Positions 8,464 to 16,427 of a DNA stretch of 38,618 nt are shown in pieces. Positions within the stretch are counted from its first letter, which is position 1; each line of letters opens with the position of its first letter. The stretch is taken from contig SUUT01000001.1 of the NCBI GenBank assembly GCA_015062385.1, positions 1-38,618 of the forward strand. Reading direction: 5' to 3'. The notes under the pieces were generated by a model. The model worked only from the letters and a program-made list of their open reading frames with translations, was not told the origin of the DNA and made no database searches. The stretch comes from Alphaproteobacteria bacterium. Lineage in GTDB: Bacteria > Pseudomonadota > Alphaproteobacteria > CAAHEQ01 > UBA3637. The position numbers and the translations under genes are program-made.

Positions 8464-8492
8464 AGTATAGATTTTTTCATCAATTATGTCAA
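8464..8492 (-). promoter_or_regulatory. Promoter of membrane paralogue 2
   Basis: On the minus strand: TTGACA (8492-8487), a 17-bp spacer and TATACT (8469-8464). It is preceded by AATAATATA, nearly as in paralogue 1. Confidence 0.75.
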
Positions 8493-8499
8493 TAATATA

Positions 8500-9168
8500 T
8501 TATTTTTTTAAATAGAGTTTATGAAGAAATGGTTTTACTAACATATATCCTTTTCGTGTTAAAAATTTACCGGCTTTTTTAAATGATTCATCTTTGATAA
8601 AATCGGTTACAGCATGGTCTGTTTCCATCCCCGGAACATATTCCATAGCATAATTAAATAACCCTCCCGATATCGCCTGATTAACCGGATTTCCCGTAAA
8701 TATATCATTGACTGCAGACGAAAGCCTATTAGCTTGTTTATACAACTGATTTGCTTTAACAATATCTCCCGAACGTTTTGCCTTTTCTGCCGCTTGAATT
8801 GTTTTACCAAAACCGCCGGCACCAGCAAATCCATTCCCCAAAACGGTCGTCACTGCGGCCGTATATGCTTCGGATCCCATTGCCTCCAAGCCCCGTTCAT
8901 GGGCTGTTTGTGGTTCTATCGGTCGTGTATTCATTCCCATCCATTGTGCCGGATATTTTGCAACGTTTAATGGCGAATTGGCAACGCCCTGTACAAATAG
9001 CATTCCTTCTCTAACAGCAGGTGTGCTGTTGAATACTTTTTGCATCGTACTTGGTTCAAAACGAGAGACATCGACAATATTAGATTGCATATTAACAGGA
9101 GATACACTCGTATTCTGTAAAATGGAAGCATTTATTCTTAAACATGACCCAGACGCTATATTGAGCAT
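8500..9168 (-). CDS. Hypothetical protein (up to 222 aa), possibly N-terminally truncated
   Basis: The reading frame runs 222 codons from an ATG at 9168. That ATG lies inside a perfect 16-bp inverted repeat (9158-9191) and has no ribosome binding site; the next ATG (9090) has none either. The middle is Gly/Ala-rich (NGFAGAGGFGKTIQAAEKAKRSG), followed by KANQLYKQANRLSSAVNDIF and a basic C-terminus. No domain is recognised. The content looks like the C-terminal part of a larger protein, for example a phage or surface protein, cut at the palindrome. This is inference. Confidence 0.5.
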   Translation of the reverse strand: MLNIASGSCLRINASILQNTSVSPVNMQSNIVDVSRFEPSTMQKVFNSTPAVREGMLFVQGVANSPLNVAKYPAQWMGMNTRPIEPQTAHERGLEAMGSEAYTAAVTTVLGNGFAGAGGFGKTIQAAEKAKRSGDIVKANQLYKQANRLSSAVNDIFTGNPVNQAISGGLFNYAMEYVPGMETDHAVTDFIKDESFKKAGKFLTRKGYMLVKPFLHKLYLKK

Positions 9169-9191
9169 ATAGCAGGCTATATGCTCAATAT
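9158..9191. repeat. Perfect 16-bp inverted repeat
   Basis: ATATTGAGCATATAGC (9158-9173), the 2-nt loop AG, and its exact complement (9176-9191). It overlaps the start of the 222-aa frame and lacks a T run. It could be a transcription barrier, an operator-sized palindrome or a recombination scar. Confidence 0.7.
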
Positions 9192-9225
9192 TCGCTCTTT
9201 ACAAGCTATTTCACAACCTAAACCA

Positions 9226-9735
9226 TTAATCAATTTCTCTTAATCCATATTCCAAAAACAAGCCCAACAATCCCAAACAAAACCAAATGCACCCTTGTAT
9301 ATAGGAAACTATTTTTCGGGGAAGTGATAATGTTTGATATCCACAGGCAATCGGAAACGGCTGGTCTTTTTTTATCTGTTTTACCTTAATTATCAACAAG
9401 TATATAAAAACAACACCATATAATCCCATTAACATATATTGTACAATTAAAAAATCTTTTCTCTCTATTAAAAATGGTCGGAAAAATATATCATATAAAA
9501 TAAATAATCCCATTAACCGAACAAACCAACCCATAGCGGAAATACAGGCCGATATAAATGGCAACATCTTTTTTAACGGATAAAATACATCAGCAATCAA
9601 ACACCAATGTATTCCCCATAATAAAAATGGAAAAAAAGAAATCCAAAATCCTCTTAATTCAGGATTTTGGATAAAATAATGCAACCACAAACCAAATGCC
9701 CATACAATATTTGTATTTATCGTTAATGCAGACAT
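9226..9735 (-). CDS. Small multi-pass membrane protein (unknown)
   Basis: A 169-aa protein from the ATG at 9735, preceded by AAAGGA with 7-8 bases spacing; a GTG at 9741 would add two residues. It has four or five hydrophobic helices (FWISFFPFLLWGIHWCLI, AMGWFVRLMGLFILYDIFF, YMLMGLYGVVFIYLLII, CIWFCLGLLGLFLEYGL). No family is recognised. It has its own near-consensus promoter and lies between the 222-aa unknown and the Ser/Thr-rich gene in the minus-strand block. Confidence 0.6.
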   Translation of the reverse strand: MSALTINTNIVWAFGLWLHYFIQNPELRGFWISFFPFLLWGIHWCLIADVFYPLKKMLPFISACISAMGWFVRLMGLFILYDIFFRPFLIERKDFLIVQYMLMGLYGVVFIYLLIIKVKQIKKDQPFPIACGYQTLSLPRKIVSYIQGCIWFCLGLLGLFLEYGLREID

Positions 9736-9758
9736 CTTCACATCCTTTCATTTGCTCA

Positions 9759-9786
9759 ATTATAGAACAAAACAAGAATATGTCAA
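9759..9786 (-). promoter_or_regulatory. Consensus promoter of the small membrane protein
   Basis: On the minus strand: TTGACA (9786-9781), a 16-bp spacer and TATAAT (9764-9759). Both boxes match the sigma70 consensus exactly. Confidence 0.8.
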
Positions 9787-9793
9787 GTATTAT

Positions 9794-11014
9794 TTATCTG
9801 ATTGGTACACGCCATTGATTTTTTTTATCATCAAAATCTTTTAAAATTTCATCGGCCGGTACATCAGGATACATCCATCCTGCTTTTGCACCATCTAAAT
9901 TATTCTTCATATCTTTAATTCCATCAAGACGATTTGCCTCTGTATTGCCTTTTCTGTACAAATCAAAATCCTCCTTTAATTCACCCAGAAAAAGAGCTTT
10001 TTCTGAAGCATTTTTCCCCCATTGAGCAGCTTCAATTTGTGCTCTACGATGCATATAATTATCATTACCCGGACGATTTTTAGTATCTTGCATTAATAAA
10101 TAATTTTTTAAAAGGGCATTTATTGCAATAATATCATTTACAAAAGGCTTGTTGTTTATTACAAATCGTTTTAAATTCAATTTATTACTTGGATATGAAT
10201 TTACCAAATGAGGTCTAAATTCTGGCGGAGTTTGAGCTAAATATTCATCAAATGTATCTACATATCTATAATCAACTTTTGATTTATCTAATGAATTTAA
10301 TAAATTTTCTTCTTCAATTGTATTTGTTTTTAGATCAACATTCATTGTATTCTGTGTTTGGGCAGTGCCAAGATAAGATTGTTCAGTCGGCACATTGGAT
10401 GAAAAATATTGATTGAGCGTTTCCGAAAATGATGAATTATTCGTATTAAACGGCACTGTTGAGCTTGTCGGATTTATTCCGTATGAACTCGAATCAGATG
10501 AAAATGTTCCTAACGTGGATGACCCTAACGGTGTTGTTTGTGTTGCCTCAAACGGAGTCATCGGTGTTGTTTCGGATGAAGCTGAACCAAACGATGTTGT
10601 TTGGGATGTACTGAATGGTGTTGTTTGAGGCGTATCAAACAAAGATGGTGTATTATTTGTTGATGAAACAGAATTAAAGCCCAAATTATCCGTTTGAGTG
10701 GAATTTATTCCCAAGCTATTCGTTTGAGGCGTATCAAATGTTCCCGATAAAACCGAATCGGCAACACTTGTTTGTGTTACCTCATTACTTCCTGTGTTTG
10801 TTGTCTTTTGAAACGCACTACACCATAGCGGATTAGGTTCATCTGCCGAATTAACATCAATAATGTTCTTTTCCGTTATCGGCAGATATGATTTATCTCC
10901 GTTAGACTGAATATAATAATATGGGCTTTCCCCCGGTTGTGGATTTTGTCTTTTGACCGGCGTCTTCCCGTTTCTGATATCATTTAAGATATCGTAAGTT
11001 GTTAAATCTGACAT
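9794..11014 (-). CDS. Ser/Thr/Asn-rich low-complexity protein (unknown)
   Basis: A 406-aa protein with a good AAAGGAAA ribosome binding site before the ATG at 11014. The N-terminal part (1-60) is ordinary sequence. Residues about 75-210 form a degenerate Thr/Ser/Gln-rich repeat region (FDTPQT, TTPFSTSQTTSF, TQTTPLGSS, with recurrent GF, GL or SF). The C-terminal 170 residues are charged and helical (AQIEAAQWGKNASEKALFLGELKEDFDLYRKG). No signal peptide or membrane segment is seen. It lies downstream of the phage-type structural genes, so a virion-associated or secreted linker-type protein is possible but not shown. Confidence 0.6.
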   Translation of the reverse strand: MSDLTTYDILNDIRNGKTPVKRQNPQPGESPYYYIQSNGDKSYLPITEKNIIDVNSADEPNPLWCSAFQKTTNTGSNEVTQTSVADSVLSGTFDTPQTNSLGINSTQTDNLGFNSVSSTNNTPSLFDTPQTTPFSTSQTTSFGSASSETTPMTPFEATQTTPLGSSTLGTFSSDSSSYGINPTSSTVPFNTNNSSFSETLNQYFSSNVPTEQSYLGTAQTQNTMNVDLKTNTIEEENLLNSLDKSKVDYRYVDTFDEYLAQTPPEFRPHLVNSYPSNKLNLKRFVINNKPFVNDIIAINALLKNYLLMQDTKNRPGNDNYMHRRAQIEAAQWGKNASEKALFLGELKEDFDLYRKGNTEANRLDGIKDMKNNLDGAKAGWMYPDVPADEILKDFDDKKNQWRVPIR

Positions 11015-11104
11015 TTTTATTTCCTTTCTTGTTAAATTTAAACAAAGTTGATATTTTTAATTATAAAAACATATAGTAAAACTATATATTTTCATTCTTC
11101 CTTA

Positions 11105-11146
11105 TCCCTATCGTCACGAGACCCTGAAATAAATTCAGGGTGACGA
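11105..11146. repeat. REP-like palindrome
   Basis: ACCCTGAAAT (11121-11130) and AAATTCAGGGT (11131-11141), flanked by CGTCACGAG and GACGA. It is followed by GAAAAACTAAAAAAAG, which also follows the copy at about 560-590. It lies in the 287-bp gap between two minus-strand genes, in which I see nothing else. Confidence 0.6.
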
Positions 11147-11301
11147 AAAACTAAAAAAAGGATAATAATAGCACGAACGATGTGCTACTTTGTGATTAGA
11201 CCCCGTGATGATAGTGGATGTGCGAGAAGATGTAAAAGCAAAACACATAGTAAAACGATATACACATACTTATAGTAAAAATATATATTTAGCTCATCGT
11301 T

Positions 11302-11919
11302 TTATTTTGTTTTACGGGAACGAACGGATTTAATTGCCTGTTTTGCCTGTAATTTTGATAATTGTTTTTCCAAATCGTCTATATGTGTCTTTTGCGTATC
11401 AATTTCGGCTTTCAACACATCTATTTCTGCCAATAAATTATCAACTCTTCCTTGCCATTCAATTTGCGTTAAGTTTGCTTGTGCCGATTTCATAAACCGA
11501 ATTGCTGATTGCCGTTCTGCCGATAAATCCAAGTCCTGTGCTTGTTGTTCGGATATGGTTGCCAGTGCTTCCACCGTAAAAATACCGTGAAATTTAAGCG
11601 TATCCGTTTGTGCTGCTGTCAAAAAGGCAAAATTTTCTAATGGTGTGCCGTTTTCTACCTGCTTTTTAGCCATTAAATACCGATTATATTCTGCCGGAAA
11701 GCGGTGTATTTTTTCATCAGTTGCAGGTTGATTATAAATATCGGTATTGTTATTTTTAATACGAATTTCTACATAACAAACATCTTTAAATATTGGCATT
11801 CCCGTTTTGGGATTAATTTCATTTGTTTTAACCGAGCGGTCATAAAAACGGGCAAAAACATCAGAATGAGTCGGATTAATCGCCACAACCGATTGAAATG
11901 TCATAAAATCAGAATCCAT
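11302..11919 (-). CDS. Phage-type virion-associated protein with C-terminal coiled coil
   Basis: A 205-aa protein whose ATG at 11919 follows AAAGGAG with ideal spacing. Residues 45-100 contain a VEIRI...Y.QPAT.E...RFPAEYNRYL segment, then GTPLENFAFLTAAQ and FTVEALATISEQQAQDL. This order is familiar from a small protein often found next to major capsid genes in tailed phages, though its exact role is not known to me. Residues 155-200 are a long heptad-type coiled coil (LLAEIDVLKAEIDTQKTHID), ending in a basic tail. It sits directly downstream of the capsid gene, separated by a terminator. Confidence 0.6.
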   Translation of the reverse strand: MDSDFMTFQSVVAINPTHSDVFARFYDRSVKTNEINPKTGMPIFKDVCYVEIRIKNNNTDIYNQPATDEKIHRFPAEYNRYLMAKKQVENGTPLENFAFLTAAQTDTLKFHGIFTVEALATISEQQAQDLDLSAERQSAIRFMKSAQANLTQIEWQGRVDNLLAEIDVLKAEIDTQKTHIDDLEKQLSKLQAKQAIKSVRSRKTK

Positions 11920-11946
11920 AATCTACTCCTTTAAATTGTTCGGAAA

Positions 11947-12011
11947 ATAAAAAAAATCAAACCCGTTCCGATATGGCAGAGTCTAAAAAGGAGCCAAAAT
12001 CGGAACAGGTT
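11947..12011 (-). terminator. Terminator after the capsid gene
   Basis: On the minus strand, AACCTGTTCCGAT (12011-11999) pairs with ATCGGAACGGGTT (11972-11960) with one mismatch, around a 26-nt loop, followed by GATTTTTTTT. It would stop or reduce transcription between the capsid gene and the next gene, which is typical where the capsid protein is needed in excess. Confidence 0.65.
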
Positions 12012-12067
12012 CGTCAAGGTGTCATTTTAAGTTTTAAACGCCTGAAAGCGTTTATGATGAATAAAAG

Positions 12068-13030
12068 TTAGGCATTGTTTACCAAAACGCCTTGTAAGGC
12101 AGCATTAGACATTGTTAAGTTGCCGGCCCAACCGATAATTTTATATAAAGCATCTTGATTAACAGCCAAACGATCGCCTTCAATCACTTTCATATCACGA
12201 TCTTTATGCGGACGCAAATATAAGTAATCCGTATTTAAGAAATACATATGGTTTGCAGGGCAATGACCGCCTTGTCCACCGTCAAAAATAACATCGGCAC
12301 CTTTGTATTTTAAGGTTGCAAAACCGCTGTCAGCAATTTTCGGATCGGTAAAGCGTTGTTGCGGTAACAATGTTTGTTCGTATAAAGAATATAATGTATC
12401 ATCAGCAACAATTAAGTCCGGTTTATCTGTACCTCGTGTTAAAGATAAGTACATTTTATTCATTTCAGAGGCAATATTTTCAGCTGTTAATGCCTTTTGA
12501 ACAGATTTATTCCGCCAAAATTCATTACCGGAAGCAGATCGATCAATACCACCAACAGTTCCGGTTTCAGGGGCATCGGCAACCAACAAACGCAATCCAC
12601 CGATTTCTTTACCGTCAGAACCCGTACCATCACTGTAAACGGCTTTTGACATTTGATTTGTCATTGTTTTCATTGCATTATCTATGCGTTTTTCAAACAA
12701 ATCAAAAACGGCTTCTTCACCACTGTTTTTCAACAATTCTTCACCGGAAACAGCAACCGGAACGGCACATAATTTTAATTGATATTCCGCAGCGGAGAAT
12801 AATTGTTTCGGGGAATATGTAATGGTATCATAACCGGAATACCAAACGGCATCCCCTTGTCCATATTCCAATTCTTCCAAAATTTTAGAACCGCCTGTAA
12901 TCGGACGGATTTTCTTTTTATCACGCAATCTGTTTAATAATGCGTTATTATCACTAACACAGTTTGCCAAATTTTTAGTGCGTCCTTCCAATGTAGAAGT
13001 AAACACGTCATTATAATAATTATTAGCCAT
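12068..13030 (-). CDS. Phage major capsid protein-like
   Basis: A 320-aa protein from MANNYYNDVF; GAAAG lies about 9 bases before this ATG (13030), and the 36-codon upstream extension lacks support. The sequence follows a known phage capsid pattern: NVFTSTLEGR-like start, NNALLNRLRDK, SGGSKILEELEY-like segment, YSGYDTITYSPKQLFSAAEY, VPVAVSGEELLKNSGEEAVFDLFEKRIDNA, YSDGTGSDGKEIGGLRLLV, TVGGIDRSASGNEFWRN, and a C-terminal LRPHKDRDMKVIE. This would be the HK97-fold shell subunit. The neighbour at 11302 supports a phage structural module. No portal, protease or terminase gene is within the window, so the module is incomplete or domesticated. Confidence 0.8.
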   Translation of the reverse strand: MANNYYNDVFTSTLEGRTKNLANCVSDNNALLNRLRDKKKIRPITGGSKILEELEYGQGDAVWYSGYDTITYSPKQLFSAAEYQLKLCAVPVAVSGEELLKNSGEEAVFDLFEKRIDNAMKTMTNQMSKAVYSDGTGSDGKEIGGLRLLVADAPETGTVGGIDRSASGNEFWRNKSVQKALTAENIASEMNKMYLSLTRGTDKPDLIVADDTLYSLYEQTLLPQQRFTDPKIADSGFATLKYKGADVIFDGGQGGHCPANHMYFLNTDYLYLRPHKDRDMKVIEGDRLAVNQDALYKIIGWAGNLTMSNAALQGVLVNNA

Positions 13031-13140
13031 TTTTAAATTCTTTCGTAAAAAAAATCGGTCTGTTCTTTGCTTTAATCGTTCAGATAAATTTATCTGTCCG
13101 ATAAAAAACAATAAACAAACCGAAAAATGAAAATTCATCT

Positions 13141-13238
13141 GCTTAATAAAAAGCTTTTTTATTAAGCAAACACTCTAACAACGGCGTTTTTTAACTAAAA
13201 ATAAGATAAACGCCTACACTCGTCTGCCGTTGAAACAA
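13141..13238 (-). other. Structured region upstream of the capsid gene
   Basis: Two inverted repeats lie upstream of the capsid gene: GCTTAATAAAA/TTTTATTAAGC centred on AAGCTT (13141-13167), and CAACGGC...GCCGTTG with an inner GGCGTTT/AAACGCC (about 13178-13235). No clear promoter was found with them. They may structure a long leader RNA. Confidence 0.4.
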
Positions 13239-13346
13239 ACGAGAATTTTTTATCCGATATATATCCGTAAAAGATAGGAAAAAAACAGATATTATCTGAT
13301 AAAAAAATATTTTACCACCTGAAAAAAGGTTGTGAAAATGTAATTT

Positions 13347-13378
13347 TATGAATGCCGAAAATTAATTCGGCATTCATA
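13347..13378. repeat. 13-bp inverted repeat in intergenic gap
   Basis: TATGAATGCCGAA (13347-13359) and its exact complement (13366-13378) around a 6-nt loop. There is no T run directly after the stem on either strand. The rest of the gap 13239-13587 is AT-rich and without a gene. Confidence 0.5.
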
Positions 13379-13587
13379 GAATAAAAAAATCAATATTTAA
13401 CAATACTTACGATATCTATAATCACGCTATCTACAAAATGTATCAAGAGCGATTATACCGCCACTATATCACACATTTATAAAAAATGTGAATGGTATTT
13501 TCGGCAAAAAACGGCATATATGCGTGTTTCACTTTATCAAATCGGCATAAAAAGGAAAAAAATCAAAAAGCATAAAAAAAAGACACC

Positions 13588-13616
13588 TTGACATTTAAGG
13601 TAAACCACCGCATAAT
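13588..13616 (+). promoter_or_regulatory. Promoter of the glycosyltransferase gene
   Basis: TTGACA (13588-13593), a 17-bp spacer and CATAAT (13611-13616). This rules out the upstream TTG of the same frame as a start and supports the ATG at 13639. Confidence 0.8.
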
Positions 13617-13638
13617 GCAGAAAAAAGGAGACTCTTCT

Positions 13639-14658
13639 ATGAAAAAACAACCACACATCAGCATTGTTACACCGGCATACAACACAGGTCATTTTTTACA
13701 TGAAACTATTGATTCAATTTTAAAACAAACGCATCAAAATTGGGATTTTTATTGCTGTAATGACGGATCAACCGACAATACGCTTGATGTTTTAGAACGA
13801 TATGCAAAACAAGATAAACGTATTCATGTTTTTTCACACGAAAACAAAGGACTGACAAAAACACTTAACTTTTTGTTAGATAAAATCGAAAAAACCGATT
13901 ATTTATATTTTTTGGATTCAGATGATTACATTCATCCGCAAATCTTTGAAATTTTAACAACCATTCAGCAAAAAACACAAGCTGATGTTGTGGAATGTGG
14001 TTCGATTCGTGTCAAAGACCAAAAACCGACTGATTACTATAAAACATATGATATAAATACACTGCATATTGATATACAAACGGATATGACACCGTATTTA
14101 CTCCGCCGAACACGCAAAAACCTGTCAAACGGTTGGATAAACAAATGGAATAAAATCTATGTGTGGGATAAAGTCAAAAATTTAAGATATAATGAAAATC
14201 TATCATATGAGGATGATTTTTTCTACAACCAACAAGCCCATACAATGATTGAAACAAAAGCTGTCATTAACATTCCGCTTTATTATTGGCGGATTAATGT
14301 TAACAGTACAACCGGTAATGTTAACTGGGAAAAATATCAAAACGCAACAGCAAGTCGCATTTATGCATCATATGATTATTTTATTCGGGATAATCGATTA
14401 GCAAGTGGAATCAAAACCGAATTTATGCAGGATTTAACGCAAGATGCATATCGCATGGTAGGGTTAAAACCGATTTGTCGGTGTAAAGATGCTCAATTAC
14501 GACGTAAATTATTTTTACAGGCAGGCGAATTATTAAATGATATGATACAAAAAAACGTTATTCTGCCGGCATTGATGAATCCGTATAAACGATTTGTTTT
14601 ATGGAGTATTCGGAAGAAATTATATTATCTGACACGAATGTTGCTGATTATAAAGTAA
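13639..14658 (+). CDS. Family 2 glycosyltransferase
   Basis: A 339-aa protein starting MKKQPHISIVTPAYNTG, with AAGGAG 8 bases upstream. It has the GT-A nucleotide-sugar binding start (SIVTPAYN), the NDGSTDNT motif at 41-48 and the metal-binding DSDD at 93-96, then the conserved SYEDDFFYNQ acceptor or catalytic segment near 195. Such enzymes transfer a sugar from a nucleotide donor to surface polysaccharide, LPS or glycoprotein. The C-terminal part is basic and Arg/Lys-rich (RKLFLQAGELL, YKRFVLWSIRKKLYYLTRM), which suggests peripheral membrane contact. It is monocistronic with its own promoter. The sugar and acceptor cannot be inferred. Confidence 0.88.
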   Translation: MKKQPHISIVTPAYNTGHFLHETIDSILKQTHQNWDFYCCNDGSTDNTLDVLERYAKQDKRIHVFSHENKGLTKTLNFLLDKIEKTDYLYFLDSDDYIHPQIFEILTTIQQKTQADVVECGSIRVKDQKPTDYYKTYDINTLHIDIQTDMTPYLLRRTRKNLSNGWINKWNKIYVWDKVKNLRYNENLSYEDDFFYNQQAHTMIETKAVINIPLYYWRINVNSTTGNVNWEKYQNATASRIYASYDYFIRDNRLASGIKTEFMQDLTQDAYRMVGLKPICRCKDAQLRRKLFLQAGELLNDMIQKNVILPALMNPYKRFVLWSIRKKLYYLTRMLLIIK

Positions 14659-14819
14659 ATTAATTTTTTGCATTTTGCACAAATTTAACTTTTAACACGT
14701 CATTACCCCTTGTCATAACACAAGGGATGAAACAAAGATTGATTCTTTTTTTGTATTTATCTGTTTTAAGGTTTTGTATAAAACAGACACGCAAACACCG
14801 TAAAATTATAGTCTATCCG

Positions 14820-14968
14820 AAAAAAAAGGGACGTATAAATGCAACACTTTTTTTCACTTTTTAGCATTTTTTTTGATTTTAGATAAATTATTCAATTAAA
14901 ATAACAATCTTTCATTTTTCAAAAAATCTGATTTTTCCATTTTGAATAGGGAAAAAAAGGTCCCTTTT
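14820..14968 (+). repeat. MITE-like dispersed element, copy 2
   Basis: Collinear with the complement of 45-196: it starts AAAAAAAGGGACGTATAAAT and ends GGGAAAAAAAGGTCCCTTTT. It lies 45 bp upstream of the EGF-containing prepilin gene, oriented toward it, so it may also affect that gene's expression. Confidence 0.6.
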
Positions 14969-15012
14969 ATTACACTCATTTTATCGGAATAACTTAAAAA
15001 TGAGGAGGAAGA

Positions 15013-16224
15013 ATGAAAAATAAACTCAACGAAACCGGACGTTCAATGGTAGAAATGTTGGGTGTTTTGGCAGTTATCGGGGTGTTAAGTGTTGGTGGTA
15101 TTATGGGATACAAATATGGTATGATGAAATATCGGGTCAATGAAACCGTTAATGAACTCAATATTATGGCTAATACATACGGCATACAAATGCAACAGAT
15201 GACAGAAGAACAAACAATGCCGACAGACGGAGAATTATTGAGCGAAGAAGGTGCAATAACTCGTATGGGATATGGTTATGAAGTGCTGGGTTTTGATGAT
15301 CATTTTGAAATAACACTTTTTGATATTCCAACAGAAATATGCGAACAACTCCAAAAAACAGGGTGGGCTATGCCGTATGATATACAAGTTGCAGAAGTGA
15401 CGGCAGAAAACTGTGGGGAAATTGTATATTACATTAACAATGATTTAAGCGGATTTGCACCGGAAACAGATAGTTCAGATGAAGATGATACAGATGAGGA
15501 AGAAACTCCGCTTGATTGTGGTTTATATGGAACATTGATTGATAATGCATGTCAATGCGATGATGGATATACGGGAAATACGTGTAATCGATGTGACACA
15601 TCAAAAGGGTATAGACGAATGGATTCAACAGGTAAATGTTATTTGGATTGTGAAAAAACAGATTCCTGTACTTCTGAAAATTTTTGTAATGGACAATTAA
15701 ATAGTGGTCATCCTGTATATTTGTATATGGGACATTATATGTGCAGAGTTTGTAATAAAGGCTATTGGGGAGCACATTGTGAAAATTATGATCCCTCTGG
15801 AGATGCTTGTAATAATCGGAGTACTATTTATGGTTCAAATATGAATGGTTGGAATAATAGTACCATTGGAAATGGATGTGCTTGTGATCCGGGATTTTGG
15901 GGGCAACATTGTGAATATGAAGATAGATCGGAAACTCCCTTGTGTAATGGACACGGAACATTAATGTATGGGTCATGTATCTGTGAAACGGGATATTCGG
16001 GTGTATCTTGTGAAATAGAGGAAGATGAAAATTGTGGAATAATTTTAAATGAAAACTATGATGGTCGTACAGGTTATGTGACGTATGAGAATGGCAAAAG
16101 AGTTTGTCGTTGTACAAATGGTTATACCGGTTCGGATTGTAAAACGCCACCAACAAATTCAAGTTGCAATTCTTGGGAGTGGGATTATTCGCAAGATGAA
16201 AATAATCCGACTTGTACAAAATAA
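15013..16224 (+). CDS. Prepilin-like protein with five EGF-like motifs
   Basis: A 403-aa protein preceded by GAGGAGGAAG. The N-terminus has a prepilin peptidase site, G9/RSMVE14 with Glu at +5, followed by the hydrophobic helix MLGVLAVIGVLSVGGIMG. Residues 40-150 form a pilin-like globular part. An acidic linker follows (SSDEDDTDEEE, 154-164). The C-terminal 235 residues are Cys-rich with five EGF-type ends of the form CxCxxGYxGxxC: about 180-191, 244-256, 289-300, 322-333 and 365-376. EGF-like repeats are common in animal adhesion proteins and rare in bacteria. Displayed on a pilus or pseudopilus they could serve adhesion to host surfaces, which is inference. Disulfides would need periplasmic oxidation. 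Three hairpins follow the stop. Confidence 0.82.
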   Translation: MKNKLNETGRSMVEMLGVLAVIGVLSVGGIMGYKYGMMKYRVNETVNELNIMANTYGIQMQQMTEEQTMPTDGELLSEEGAITRMGYGYEVLGFDDHFEITLFDIPTEICEQLQKTGWAMPYDIQVAEVTAENCGEIVYYINNDLSGFAPETDSSDEDDTDEEETPLDCGLYGTLIDNACQCDDGYTGNTCNRCDTSKGYRRMDSTGKCYLDCEKTDSCTSENFCNGQLNSGHPVYLYMGHYMCRVCNKGYWGAHCENYDPSGDACNNRSTIYGSNMNGWNNSTIGNGCACDPGFWGQHCEYEDRSETPLCNGHGTLMYGSCICETGYSGVSCEIEEDENCGIILNENYDGRTGYVTYENGKRVCRCTNGYTGSDCKTPPTNSSCNSWEWDYSQDENNPTCTK

Positions 16225-16243
16225 TAATCATCAAACAACAGAT

Positions 16244-16269
16244 AACGGGTTGAAAACTTTCAACCCGTT
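16244..16269 (+). terminator. Perfect 12-bp hairpin after EGF-prepilin
   Basis: AACGGGTTGAAA (16244-16255) with its exact complement (16258-16269) and a 2-nt loop. No T run follows, but another terminator comes 15 bp later. Confidence 0.55.
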
Positions 16270-16283
16270 GTGTGCAAATTAAC

Positions 16284-16302
16284 AAGACTTCAAGTCTTTT
16301 TT
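16284..16302 (+). terminator. Intrinsic terminator of the EGF-prepilin gene
   Basis: AAGACT/AGTCTT stem with a 3-nt loop and a following T run. Confidence 0.65.
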
Positions 16303-16310
16303 ACCCTATA

Positions 16311-16343
16311 AAGAAAACCACCGATTAGATCGGTGGATTTCTT
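16311..16343. terminator. Bidirectional terminator between convergent genes
   Basis: CCACCGAT (16318-16325) pairs with ATCGGTGG (16329-16336), extended by AAGAAA/TTTCTT on the outside. It lies between the plus-strand prepilin and the minus-strand lysozyme-amidase gene and can serve both. Confidence 0.65.
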
Positions 16344-16427
16344 TATTTATGGCTTTCGTTACTCAAATTTATCATATTATGCAACATCAACTTATCTTTC
16401 GCTTAGAAAAAAACGTGTTTAGACTCG

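Noticed and set aside
13031-13138. 36-codon N-terminal extension of the capsid protein
   Set aside because: It lies in the structured leader and shows no capsid similarity; the MANNYYNDVF start matches the known family start.
15434-16285. Minus-strand ORFs of 113 and 153 aa, His/Asn/Tyr-rich
   Set aside because: They are antisense to the EGF-prepilin; their odd composition comes from its Gly/Cys/Asn codons.
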